A DNA stretch of 64,000 nucleotides from an uncultured Pseudomonas sp. (GTDB taxonomy: Bacteria; Pseudomonadota; Gammaproteobacteria; Pseudomonadales; Pseudomonadaceae): the NCBI RefSeq assembly GCF_913777995.1, contig NZ_CAJYVE010000053.1, forward strand, positions 41,819 to 105,818, written 5' to 3'. Under the pieces are notes generated by a model that worked only from the letters and a program-made list of their open reading frames with translations, searched no databases and was not told the DNA's origin. Every line of letters starts with the position of its first letter. Position 1 is the first letter of the stretch. The position numbers were made by a program, and so were the translations under genes. Of the stretch, positions 36,815 through 44,932 are shown in pieces.

Positions 36815-36891
36815 CGGGGCGTAGCGCAGCCCGGTAGCGCACTTGCATGGGGTGCAAGGGGTCGAGTGTTCGAATCACTCCGTCCCGACCA
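36815..36891 (+). tRNA. tRNA-Pro (anticodon GGG)
   Basis: A 77-base tRNA with encoded CCA. Acceptor stem CGGGGCG/CGTCCCG (one G-T pair), D-arm GCGC...GCGC, anticodon stem CTTGC/GCAAG with loop ATGGGGT giving GGG, and T-arm GAGTG-TTCGAAT-CACTC. A possible -10 element TATATT lies at 36766-36771. Its 3' end borders an integrase remnant, so it is a likely island attachment site. Confidence 0.97.
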
Positions 36892-36907
36892 TTATTTTCA
36901 ATGACTT

Positions 36908-36929
36908 AGCCACCTTCGGGTGGCTTTTT
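36908..36929 (+). terminator. Rho-independent terminator after tRNA-Pro
   Basis: AGCCACC and GGTGGCT form a seven-pair stem with the stable loop TTCG, followed by TTTT, 17 bases after the tRNA. Confidence 0.9.
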
Positions 36930-36972
36930 CATTTTCGGGCATAGTGACTTTTCGAGTGACTTCGCCTTTTCA

Positions 36973-37317
36973 TCACCCAATTCTCCTCTTCAAAATTGTC
37001 AGCACCGGCCCGCGTGAATCCGTGGCCGAGACTTTGCTTGCCGCTTCGATCAGCTGGCCGATCTCGGCGCCCGAGTAGTGACTGGTCACGATGCCGTTCT
37101 TGTGGCCCAAGAACGCCTTTCGATCCTCTTCGTTTGTACCTGCCACCCTGAGCCGATGATCTGTGGATCGCCGAGCGTTGTATGGGAAAACCCATTCTTC
37201 GCTGATCCCGCGCAGCTGGTCCTGGAGCCGCCGGACAACGCTGTTCAAGATCATCAGCCCGACAGCTTGTAGCCGAAGTACGACTTTTGGGCTTCTTCGT
37301 CTAGCGTGCCTCGACAT
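36973..37317 (-). pseudogene. Tyrosine-recombinase (phage integrase) remnant
   Basis: The 114-residue frame keeps only the C-terminal part of a tyrosine integrase: VFPYN, RLRVAGTNEEDRKAFLGHKNG and VTSHYSGAEIGQLIEAASKV, with the Tyr nucleophile in SHYS and the preceding LGH box. The catalytic N-half, and the segment with the first Arg and HxxR, are missing or merged by deletion; the first 40 residues do not look like integrase. Its 3' end points to the tRNA 82 bases away. A relic of an element integrated at tRNA-Pro. Confidence 0.7.
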
Positions 37318-37722
37318 CCTTTGCCGCTCCTTGGCGGGTTTTCACTCGACAAGCGCTGGTCGATGGTTCGCGACTTCCTGCTTTTCAGCTCGGCAAAGTG
37401 CTGGCCGCCCAGGCGCTCAAGTAGGTGGACCATGTGCTCGTCGGAGCGGTTGAACAGTTGCTGCAAGACCAGCAGGTGCGTTACATGAGCGCTGTCAGGT
37501 ATGTAGGCCTACACCCCCTTTGCGCGACTTGGGCGTGGCACCCAGCGGTCGATTTACTCGGTCATAAGACGGAAGTCGACAGGTTTGTTGGCGGTGCCAG
37601 CGGATCGCCCAAGCTGCAGAGTTTCGCTTCAGGGGCGCGAGGGAGTATGTGTTGTTGATCAAGGCCGGAGGTCCGGCCCTACGCCGTTTCTGACTAGGCC
37701 TAGGAGTAGGCTTCGGGAGCGT
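37318..37722. other. Degraded region between integrase remnant and next gene
   Basis: A 405-base stretch without a credible gene. Short frames on both strands lack family features and good ribosome sites. It probably contains decayed island DNA. A C-terminal-like frame on the minus strand (37254-37466, containing EHMVHLLERLGGQ) may be another relic, but I cannot name it. Confidence 0.45.
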
Positions 37723-38202
37723 TCAGAATGTGGAGCATCTTCCATCGGCGGAGTGCGCCGCGTCTACGATAAGGTCTATATGCAGTTGGCGGATTCTAGG
37801 AGAGACATGATAGGCGCCGTCGTCGTTGTGACGAAGGTAGATACGCTTGCACGTTCGGCACCGCCAGACAGTACTCTGATTATAAGGGTAGAAGCGAGGA
37901 GCAATGGGTGCTGAGCTTGACCAGTAATTGGTATCTTCGGGGTGGTGCTCTTCTAGAGTCGACTCTTCACAGGCATAACGAGCTAAAGTTCCTAGTCGCT
38001 CAAAATCTTCCTCGTGATAACCTAATGGCCATGCTGACCAACCTTGAAGATTTTTTTGGGAGCAATAGCAGTCTTGCGTGATGAGACTTGCAAGAGCAGC
38101 CAGCTTACGAAGGCACTGAAAGTCTAAAAAACCACTTGGGGTTAAAGTTTCGTCTGCTAAAGATGGCGAGTTTACTGTGGCTGCGGTCATTGACTTAGAC
38201 AT
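37723..38202 (-). CDS. Conserved-type hypothetical protein with CxxC motif
   Basis: A 159-residue protein. A helical N-half (FLDFQCLRKLAALASLITQD) leads to WSAWPLGYHEEDFERLGTL, HHPEDTNYWSSSAPIAP and WRCRTCKRIYLRHND, a half zinc ribbon (CRTC) before the end. I believe similar Pseudomonas proteins exist but know no function. GGAGAG lies just before the ATG at 38202. It is the first intact gene of the island. Confidence 0.65.
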   Translation of the reverse strand: MSKSMTAATVNSPSLADETLTPSGFLDFQCLRKLAALASLITQDCYCSQKNLQGWSAWPLGYHEEDFERLGTLARYACEESTLEEHHPEDTNYWSSSAPIAPRFYPYNQSTVWRCRTCKRIYLRHNDDGAYHVSPRIRQLHIDLIVDAAHSADGRCSTF

Positions 38203-38367
38203 GGTCTCTCCGATGTTAAGCTCTTAAACTGCCCGTGGGTGCAGAGTTGTTGTTCGGTAGTTGGAGTTCGGTTTGTGTTATTAATCCGTTTACGGATTAT
38301 TTACCTATTGCTGCGTATTTTAATTTGATGTTTGCCCTGCGTGTAGTGTTCTTGGGATCTTAAACTG

Positions 38368-39294
38368 TTATTGATTGATTTTCAACTTGGGTAATGCATA
38401 TTGCAAGATTTTAGGCATGGTGTGTATGGGTAACTGAGAACAAGCAAAAACCAACAATAGCGTCGGTGAAATCGACATGCCTAAAACTGACCATAGAAGA
38501 CCCACGTTCCGATTGCCTGCTGTCAGTCCGATAGTTGCTTTGATGTTTAATGGGCCTGGGAAAATTAGGCCGCAGCCCAGTTGCATGGAAAAATTTATAG
38601 CATAAACTAGCAAGATGATAAAAATTACGTGTTCTGGGTTGTCGATAATTAATGCCTGCATTCCCGCCATGGTGCCAATTGCAAAAATGAACAGCGCAGT
38701 TATAACAATTCCGTCGATGGCCAATCCATGTTGGCTGACGAAGTTCAATGCCAGTTTCCTGATTAATAAAGCGGCGCCTTCTGCGGTGCCTATTAGAATG
38801 GCCAAACGAAGTGCCAGTTCGGTGGGATCAATGATGATATCTGAGTCACCCTTGAATATATATAATATCAATGGGGCAGTGATGGGGATTATCATCATCG
38901 AACACAGTGTCGAAACTAAGGCGACGGATGGATCAAGCTTTAACATGCGCGCAACTGCGGAGTTACCACTTGCGGGAGGAGCTGCAACGGCTAAAGCAAC
39001 GGCCAACGCCAGCTCTTCGTTACCGCTCAATAACTTGATGATCCAGCCCAGAATGTAGGGGCATGCAACAACGAAAATGATAGGAAACACGACGGATATA
39101 TGAATATTTTTTGATGCTTCTATCATCTTTTTATTGTCAACCCGCAGCAGGGTTCCTAGCACAAAAATAAAAACCATGATAGGCATCATCGGCCGCAAAT
39201 AGACGGCTAATCCAGGAAGAAAAATCCCCATACAGCAGCCAAGCGCAAGAACAGTAGGGCCTTTCTTAGTGATCCAATACAAAAGGGTTAACAT
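38368..39294 (-). CDS. BASS-type (bile acid:sodium symporter family) permease
   Basis: A 308-residue membrane protein with nine to ten helices. LAVALAVAAPPASGNSAVA and IGLTAGNRNVGLLWSVLG resemble the two crossover motifs of the BASS/arsenite-permease fold, which moves organic anions with Na+. It is the last gene of the run desaturase-oxygenase-amidohydrolase-permease, 41 bases after the amidohydrolase, so it likely carries the substrate or product of that pathway. Base composition is much A/T-richer than the genome core. Confidence 0.7.
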   Translation of the reverse strand: MLTLLYWITKKGPTVLALGCCMGIFLPGLAVYLRPMMPIMVFIFVLGTLLRVDNKKMIEASKNIHISVVFPIIFVVACPYILGWIIKLLSGNEELALAVALAVAAPPASGNSAVARMLKLDPSVALVSTLCSMMIIPITAPLILYIFKGDSDIIIDPTELALRLAILIGTAEGAALLIRKLALNFVSQHGLAIDGIVITALFIFAIGTMAGMQALIIDNPEHVIFIILLVYAINFSMQLGCGLIFPGPLNIKATIGLTAGNRNVGLLWSVLGMSISPTLLLVFACSQLPIHTMPKILQYALPKLKINQ

Positions 39295-39335
39295 TTAATA
39301 AGTCCTGAAATGCCTCCCGGAGGGAGGCATAGTAT

Positions 39336-40514
39336 TTATCGGGAAAAAGTCAGTTCCGGCGTGGTGAGGGGTGGGGGGGAATTTCTTGATTGATGCACCA
39401 CCAGCTGACCGTCTATAAGAACTGCCGTAATGCTTGGCAGGTCCCCGATTGCTAAGCTCTTAAGAACCGTACTCTCACTGCCTCCGAGTGGGGCAGAGCA
39501 GACAACTAAGTCTGCTTCTTTGCCGATGTCGATTATTCCACAATTTAAATTACGGACTTTAGCAGTATTTCCAGTTGCAAAGCATATAGCTTTTTCTGGT
39601 GAGACGTCTCCGAAGCTGCTGAGCAGAGCAACCGTTCGCAACATTCCCATCGCGGGCACACCACATCCGGCGGGAGCGTCCGTACCAATGACGATCCTGT
39701 CTAGTTGATTGAGCTCTCTTGCATAATTCAAAGTCAAAATCGCTGCAAATTCATTTCCATTGTGAACAATTTCAAGAGCGCTTAAACACCCTTCGCAAAG
39801 GCATTGGATCTGATCGCGCGGCAGTGCTGTATAGCCGCCATTTACATGGCCGATAATATCTGGATTGATCTCTAGAACTTCCTCGGCACCCATCCTTTTT
39901 GAAGCTGCAATAGAAGGGCCTCCAGTGTGTGTAATCGAGGTAAGCCCATGCTTCTTAGCGATTTTTACCAGTTCTGCGGCTTTGCTTGCAGACTTTACTG
40001 GCCCGATTCCAACTTCGCCTAGTTGTGTGATGCCTTGTTCAGCCAGTTCACGAAAATCGCTATCTGTAAATTCTTCATTTAGCAATGGAGCGCCGGCGAT
40101 CATTTTTACGCCCGACGGCCGTACAGCTGTGAAGGATTGCTTGGCTACCAAGGCCATAGCTTTCGCTCCAAGTCGATCCGTTGGAAGTCCAGGTACATGA
40201 ACCTCGCCGGCAGATATCATTGTGGTGACACCACCTTGGAGGCTGTGCCAGATCCAGTTGTGGTTTCCTGATCGGGGGCTGTATTCGCCCAATGTGGGGT
40301 GAGTATGGTTGTCTATCAGGCCGGGCATTACTGTGGATTGATTAGCATCAATGAGTAAGTCTGCACCTGATATGTCTAAGTCCCTTGAGTATCCTATCTG
40401 TGTTATTAAACCGTCGAGACAGATTATAGTGTCTGCGTCGAGAATAGGGTCTTGCAGGTTTCCAGAAAGAATCGTTTGAATATTGGTGATGACAGACTTG
40501 TAGCGAGTAGTCAT
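39336..40514 (-). CDS. Enamidase-like amidohydrolase
   Basis: A 392-residue amidohydrolase. Two-metal ligands are present: HTH at residues 70-72, Glu167 in LGEVGIG, His196 in THTGG, His223 in GHVNGG and Asp279 in GTDAP. Blocks GGVTTMISAGE, GLITQIG, FATGN and SRNSPPP recall the enamidase of Eubacterium barkeri, which opens the ring of 6-oxo-tetrahydronicotinate; I judge this from memory of that sequence. No other nicotinate-fermentation gene is near. Its start abuts the stop of the oxygenase gene (no gap), so the two are coupled. The true substrate is probably another cyclic amide or enamide. Confidence 0.75.
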   Translation of the reverse strand: MTTRYKSVITNIQTILSGNLQDPILDADTIICLDGLITQIGYSRDLDISGADLLIDANQSTVMPGLIDNHTHPTLGEYSPRSGNHNWIWHSLQGGVTTMISAGEVHVPGLPTDRLGAKAMALVAKQSFTAVRPSGVKMIAGAPLLNEEFTDSDFRELAEQGITQLGEVGIGPVKSASKAAELVKIAKKHGLTSITHTGGPSIAASKRMGAEEVLEINPDIIGHVNGGYTALPRDQIQCLCEGCLSALEIVHNGNEFAAILTLNYARELNQLDRIVIGTDAPAGCGVPAMGMLRTVALLSSFGDVSPEKAICFATGNTAKVRNLNCGIIDIGKEADLVVCSAPLGGSESTVLKSLAIGDLPSITAVLIDGQLVVHQSRNSPPPLTTPELTFSR

Positions 40515-41576
40515 TTAGAAGCCCTGTCCCCGATGAGATTTTGAGTTTATTTTTTCGCGGGTGGAACTGGGGTCGTATATTCTGTCGCCGTGTCTATAGA
40601 AATCTCTAAAATTCCATAGATTGTTGGTCAGAAAAACTCGTTGAACCCAGCGGTAGGGAGACCCATTCTCATCATGAGAGGGTGAAAACCTCTGTCGCGA
40701 ATGCAGGGTGAAGCGGTTATTTATGTAAATCAGCATGCCCGGTTGAATATCGATCGCTACTGATACCTGTCTGATACTTTCATATAGCGCTCGGTATGCT
40801 CGTTTTGCAGCATGGTCAACCGGAATTACCATGTCCGGATAAAATGCCACTGTTACTCTCGGGTAGTCCAGCGAGCCAGTCAAAATGGGGTGTAATTTGA
40901 TATTGCTTCTGTGATCTTCATCTTTTCGCCAGCGGTAAGGCTGTCTAATGATAAAGCTATTGGAATAGAGTGTAGCTATTTCGTCATCGGAGAGAAGCTT
41001 CAATGCTTCGCGAGCATCAGCAACATATGTCTTGGGTCCTGCAATTTGCGGATCTGATCTAACACCTAGGAGCAGCAGTCCTAATGGGGACGTGTCGCCG
41101 TTTTCATGATACGCGAGGGCAGCGTTCTCGATGTGGAAGTCCAGCTCTACTTCTGAGCCTATGCCAGTATATTCAGCCTTGGTATCCGGGTGGGGTACCA
41201 GATTGTTTACAATTTTTTGCCCTTCAAAATGAATTGAATAAGGCTCAGCTATGACGGCGCCGAATCCCATTATTATATTTTCAGATAAATATCCATCTTT
41301 GTATTGGAGGCTGTCAGCATCGTTCAAAGGGCTTCCATGTACTACATCGATAGGCAGGTTTTCAAATAACGCAAATGAGGCGTCGTCATGCTTTAGCTTT
41401 TCTAGGCGGGAAAGTAACCTCTGGGGGAATGCTTGATAAGCTGCGCTGCGAATTTCTAACAGATATTCACTGCTGCCATTCGGGTCGTATGGGATTCTTG
41501 AAAATCGAGTTTTTACTATTTTTGCTTCTTCGGCAGTCAAGCGAAAGGAATAAGTATTTTCCATAATACTGTTCAT
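40515..41576 (-). CDS. Fe(II)/2-oxoglutarate oxygenase, clavaminate-synthase/VioC-like
   Basis: A 353-residue TauD/TfdA-superfamily enzyme. The iron motif is HxE (His148-Ile-Glu150 in LDFHIENAA), the variant used by clavaminate synthase, AsnO and the arginine hydroxylase VioC; the distal His292 (FTLHSRQRF) and Arg309/Arg313 (YRWVQR) complete the iron and 2-oxoglutarate sites. IAEPYSIHFEG and LVPHP also fit the family. Members hydroxylate or desaturate free amino acids. Followed directly by the enamidase-like gene and preceded by a desaturase gene 48 bases away. No clear Shine-Dalgarno before ATG 41576. Confidence 0.82.
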   Translation of the reverse strand: MNSIMENTYSFRLTAEEAKIVKTRFSRIPYDPNGSSEYLLEIRSAAYQAFPQRLLSRLEKLKHDDASFALFENLPIDVVHGSPLNDADSLQYKDGYLSENIIMGFGAVIAEPYSIHFEGQKIVNNLVPHPDTKAEYTGIGSEVELDFHIENAALAYHENGDTSPLGLLLLGVRSDPQIAGPKTYVADAREALKLLSDDEIATLYSNSFIIRQPYRWRKDEDHRSNIKLHPILTGSLDYPRVTVAFYPDMVIPVDHAAKRAYRALYESIRQVSVAIDIQPGMLIYINNRFTLHSRQRFSPSHDENGSPYRWVQRVFLTNNLWNFRDFYRHGDRIYDPSSTREKINSKSHRGQGF

Positions 41577-41624
41577 TTTCTATTTTGTCTTTTGTCGTTG
41601 TGTGCAGCGTGGTTAAAGTGAGGA

Positions 41625-42707
41625 TTAGCCAAGAAGTTTGTCTGTATAGGCTCCAGTGAAATCCTCTAATTTAAAGTTTCCATCTACGTCATACGGGTTG
41701 CCCTCCTTATCGCTTGCGATACGCTTCAGGTGATGTTTTCGGTAAAGTCTGAGTAGATCGAGAAAGTTCAAAGCGCTTTCGCGTAGATAAGCGGTATGGC
41801 ACTGACTGACTTGAGAACTCATTTCTTGCAAAATGCGACGCTCTAGCTCGGGCAGAAAGTACCAAGGGCATGTGGGAAATGAATGATGAGCGTTGTGATA
41901 GCCAAAATTCAGGATCAATAGATTCAGATAGGTGTGTTTTCGAGCGACGGGGATGGAAAAGGTATTGAGGATTTCAAAGTGCTTGTCGCTTTTGTTGGCG
42001 CTCGGCTCATCCAGTTGTATTTGCTCGAAGGAGTGTTGAAAGCAGTCGACGAAACGCACTACATGAATTCTGATGAGCGAGGCGATCTGCCAGGCAATGA
42101 GGGCCGGGAGGCAGTAAACAATGCCCAGTGCGTAGCCTGAGACGTAGAGGAGGGTAGCGATTACCGCACGGCCTTTCTCCTGTCGCGTTCCGCTTTTTAG
42201 GGTGGCGCCTATGCCATACAACTTGATGAGGTAGTAGAAGCCAGGAACGTAGATGCGCTCAAGGTATTCCATGACCTGGTAGGCGCGAGGGTGGTCGCTT
42301 TTGAACTGCCTGATGTCGAAGCCTACCAGGTCGACCTTGTCGGCGTGGTGGCGGTTGTGGAGATGCTGGTATTCCTCAAAGGATGAAAAGCTCAGTCCGT
42401 TGATGAACGAGACAAACTCGCCCAGCAAGGCGTTGGTTTTCTTTGACTTGAAAGCGCAGTTATGAGCGTACTCGTGTCCTAAATACCAAGCCCAGATCTT
42501 ACCCATCGTGATCAGTGGGATACCTATTAGCAGCCATACAAGGGATGCCGATGAGCAATAGATACCTGCCACGATCAGTAGCGCAGTGAGTAAAGGCATT
42601 AAAACCGAGAGTGTTTTGTTTCTTTTCTTGGCAATGGCAATAAGGTCTTTTCTGAGTGCGGGGTTTTTCAAAGCATTCAGATACAGGTCTGCATAGGCGG
42701 ACGACAT
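41625..42707 (-). CDS. Membrane di-iron desaturase/hydroxylase
   Basis: A 360-residue integral membrane protein of the fatty acid desaturase superfamily. Three histidine boxes bind two irons: HEYAH (78-82), HNRHH (117-121) and HNAHH (271-275). Four to five hydrophobic helices lie at 33-75 and 183-220. The substrate need not be a lipid: the dihydrorhizobitoxine desaturase RtxC belongs to the same superfamily and acts on an amino acid. First gene of the four-gene minus-strand run; two inverted repeats lie in the 468-base region before it. Confidence 0.8.
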   Translation of the reverse strand: MSSAYADLYLNALKNPALRKDLIAIAKKRNKTLSVLMPLLTALLIVAGIYCSSASLVWLLIGIPLITMGKIWAWYLGHEYAHNCAFKSKKTNALLGEFVSFINGLSFSSFEEYQHLHNRHHADKVDLVGFDIRQFKSDHPRAYQVMEYLERIYVPGFYYLIKLYGIGATLKSGTRQEKGRAVIATLLYVSGYALGIVYCLPALIAWQIASLIRIHVVRFVDCFQHSFEQIQLDEPSANKSDKHFEILNTFSIPVARKHTYLNLLILNFGYHNAHHSFPTCPWYFLPELERRILQEMSSQVSQCHTAYLRESALNFLDLLRLYRKHHLKRIASDKEGNPYDVDGNFKLEDFTGAYTDKLLG

Positions 42708-42920
42708 AGAACTACCTACTTTAAGGTTCTATAATTTATATTCTTTCAATGAGTTTTTACGGGTGCCAGAACCCTGCTTCTTCGCGTGGCGGCTGATGGC
42801 TGCGATAGTGTGCAAGGGCTTTTACGTTTCGCATAGGTCGGATGACATTGCACTTTTTATAAAAGGCAGCAACAATCAAGGATTGATGTCAATGTGCAAT
42901 TTTATGCAGGGCGAGTGTTG

Positions 42921-42939
42921 CAAATGCTTTCTGCATTTG
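42921..42939. promoter_or_regulatory. Inverted repeat, operator candidate
   Basis: CAAATGC and GCATTTG are a perfect seven-base inverted repeat around TTTCT, 214 bases before the desaturase start. It could be a regulator site or a small hairpin. Confidence 0.35.
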
Positions 42940-42949
42940 TCAAATTACT

Positions 42950-42972
42950 TTATCTAATCTAGCGTTAGATAA
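42950..42972. promoter_or_regulatory. Inverted repeat, LysR-type operator candidate
   Basis: TTATCTAA and TTAGATAA are perfect eight-base arms around TCTAGCG. The A/T-rich palindrome with an interrupted centre fits LysR-type boxes, and a LysR gene (44933-45838) lies in the island. Distance to the desaturase start is 243 bases, rather far for a direct promoter site. Confidence 0.4.
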
Positions 42973-43115
42973 TTTTGATTTTTATTTGGCTTTATAGGGC
43001 TGCTCTAAGATGTTATCGCCGGATTTGTACGCATGATTTTCAGAGCTTGCAGACAGGCGCTTCGGGGAAATGCCAAGAGAGGAGGGAATACATTTCTACC
43101 TGGGCGTGACAAGTA

Positions 43116-43164
43116 GCGTTCAGCTATGGACGCTTCCAGGCGAAGGCGTAGCCATAGCGAACGC
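43116..43164 (-). terminator. Long hairpin after the exporter gene
   Basis: GCGTTC plus GCTATGG pair with CCATAGC plus GAACGC (13 pairs with one bulged base), and the inner loop can pair further. It begins 12 bases after the stop of the minus-strand exporter gene. It likely ends that transcript, though no T-run follows. Confidence 0.5.
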
Positions 43165-43175
43165 ATCTGTTGGTT

Positions 43176-43697
43176 CTACTTCTTCATGGCCAGCGGGGTC
43201 GATTCCACGATTTCCGAACTGCTGCTCGCCACGGGCTGAATGCTACCAGCCTCGCCCTTGTAGCCGATCAGTGCGACACCTGTGATGCACAGGAGAACGC
43301 CGCATACGTTCAAAACCGACAAGCCTTCTTTCAGAAAGACCACGCCGATGAAGCCCAGAGCGATATTGATGGCAACACCGGTCACGATATTACCTGTGCT
43401 GAGGTCCCAGCCGCTTCGATACATGAGCAGGAAGCCGATCTCCATCATCAGGATGCACCCCGCGATACCGACCTGAATCCAGCTCATTTGCTTGAGGCTG
43501 GCCAGTAGGGTGCCATTGCCGATGAAAAATGGCAGCATCAGAGACGAGAGGATAACGATCGCGACGTAGATGCCTAAGATGGATACCAGCGGGTTCACAT
43601 TTTCCGGAATCTTCTTCATCAGCAGGTGATAGCCGACCGTTCCGAGAATGGCTGTAAGGGCTGAAGCGTAGAAAATAAAATATTCTTTTTCTTGCAT
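43176..43697 (-). CDS. Half-size EamA/DMT-type transporter
   Basis: A 173-residue membrane protein with five hydrophobic segments (including ILGIYVAIVILSSLMLPFF and GVAINIALGFIGVVFLKEG), about half the length of a ten-helix EamA protein, so it should act as a dimer. LCITGVALIGYKGE is the typical last helix. It follows the IPNS-type oxygenase gene by 11 bases and is probably its product exporter. Confidence 0.78.
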   Translation of the reverse strand: MQEKEYFIFYASALTAILGTVGYHLLMKKIPENVNPLVSILGIYVAIVILSSLMLPFFIGNGTLLASLKQMSWIQVGIAGCILMMEIGFLLMYRSGWDLSTGNIVTGVAINIALGFIGVVFLKEGLSVLNVCGVLLCITGVALIGYKGEAGSIQPVASSSSEIVESTPLAMKK

Positions 43698-43708
43698 TTT
43701 AATGTCTC

Positions 43709-44671
43709 CTAAACGGCTTCGGTTTCACGGAATGTAGTGGTCTCCAGGAACCTTTTATCCATGTATTCCCCGGCCAATATCGGCGGGTATTTTGATGGGG
43801 CTCGGACGGATTGACAGCTGTGCAGGCATTCTACTTTTGCAGTGTAGTCAGGATCCATGAAAAAGGCGGCCGAATGACGAACTCTGCCGCTGGTATTTAT
43901 AACCCTATGCAAGGTGGCTTTATAGCGGTCATTGGTCCAGCGCTGCATCAGGTCGCCGACGTTCACGACGAATGCATTATCTATCGGTGCCGCTTTGATC
44001 CAGGCGCCTGATGTACTTTGCACTTCAAGTCCTCCCGCGTTATCCTGAAGTATCATGGTGATCCAGCCAAAATCGGTATGCTCACCTGCCCCGATGGGCA
44101 TGCCTGGCCGGTATTTAATTGACGGGTACCTCAGTAGCCTGAGCTGCGCCATAGGCTTGGTGAACTTCTCATCAAAATAGGACGCTGGTACATCCAGTGC
44201 CAATGCAAAAACGCGCAGCAGGTCCTTTCCGAATGCCAGGGTCTGCTTGTGATAGTCGGTCATTACGTGTCGAAAGTCTGGCAGGGCGGCGGGCCAGGCA
44301 TTGGGGCCATAGAACGGAAGTTTTGCTCTTACATAGGGATCGGTTACCGGGAGGTCGGTGGCCATGTCAAAGCCTTCCTTGATATCGCCCAGAACCCCGT
44401 CCGATTTATCGGCGCCTTCGCTGAAATATCCCCGCATGAACGGTGACTTATGGATTTCTATTTTCTGCTTTTCTGCAGATGGAAGATCAAATAACGATTT
44501 CAGTTGCGCAAAAACATTAGAAATCAAAGCGGTGTCGACAGCGTGATTGACAACGGTGAAGAAGCCCATTCCTCGGCAGGCGCTGTCTACCGCATCGACC
44601 AACTCAAGTGGAATCGGTCTGCCTGGTCGTAATGCTGCAGCGTCGATGAGCGGGATAGCTTCTTCTTTCAT
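43709..44671 (-). CDS. Isopenicillin-N-synthase-family Fe(II)/2-oxoglutarate oxygenase
   Basis: A 320-residue enzyme. The DIOX_N region (IPLIDAAALRPG, GMGFFTVVNHAV) precedes the double-stranded beta-helix. Iron ligands are His198 and Asp200 (GEHTDFG) and His255 (TLHRV); Arg265-x-Ser267 binds 2-oxoglutarate. ATG 44671 has GAGG five bases upstream; a TTG further up is less likely. Substrate unknown; ethylene-forming enzyme lacks resemblance in its substrate loops. It is divergent from the LysR gene, which probably controls it. Confidence 0.85.
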   Translation of the reverse strand: MKEEAIPLIDAAALRPGRPIPLELVDAVDSACRGMGFFTVVNHAVDTALISNVFAQLKSLFDLPSAEKQKIEIHKSPFMRGYFSEGADKSDGVLGDIKEGFDMATDLPVTDPYVRAKLPFYGPNAWPAALPDFRHVMTDYHKQTLAFGKDLLRVFALALDVPASYFDEKFTKPMAQLRLLRYPSIKYRPGMPIGAGEHTDFGWITMILQDNAGGLEVQSTSGAWIKAAPIDNAFVVNVGDLMQRWTNDRYKATLHRVINTSGRVRHSAAFFMDPDYTAKVECLHSCQSVRAPSKYPPILAGEYMDKRFLETTTFRETEAV

Positions 44672-44932
44672 AGGGCCTCGCAAGATGACTAACGCACCTC
44701 TTCAGTCTGAGGTTTTACGCGTATTGAGCTGTCCGATGGATCAGGTTTTACCCCGCCAATCACTGTGTTTCGTACAGAGAAATTGCGTATTCTAGAGCCG
44801 GGATGGGCATGTAAGGCATGCGCAGGGCGGGGGCGGACGGCGGGTGCTTGACGATGGTCGCGGCCTATGAAAATTTGAGCAAACCAGATAAAGTTAGCCA
44901 GGCTAAATTTTTTGATCTGGAAGGAGCTGGAT
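44672..44932. other. Divergent control region of the LysR gene and oxygenase gene
   Basis: A 261-base region expected to hold both promoters and the LysR site. A small imperfect palindrome (CTGTGTTTCGTACAG, 44752-44766 area) is the only repeat I see. AAGGAG at 44921-44926 is the LysR ribosome site. Confidence 0.45.

Larger units (their letters stand above)
42708..43175. other. Intergenic region upstream of the desaturase operon
   Basis: A 468-base, strongly A/T-rich stretch without a convincing gene. It should contain the promoter of the desaturase-oxygenase-amidohydrolase-permease run. Two inverted repeats (42921-42939 and 42950-42972) and, at the other end, a long hairpin after the exporter gene are the notable structures. 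Confidence 0.55.

Noticed and set aside
42763-42957. 64-codon plus-strand frame before the desaturase operon
   Set aside because: No Shine-Dalgarno, odd composition and overlap with the inverted repeats.
43709-44671. Ethylene-forming enzyme
   Set aside because: Only the general iron and 2-oxoglutarate motifs are shared; the substrate region does not resemble the P. savastanoi enzyme.
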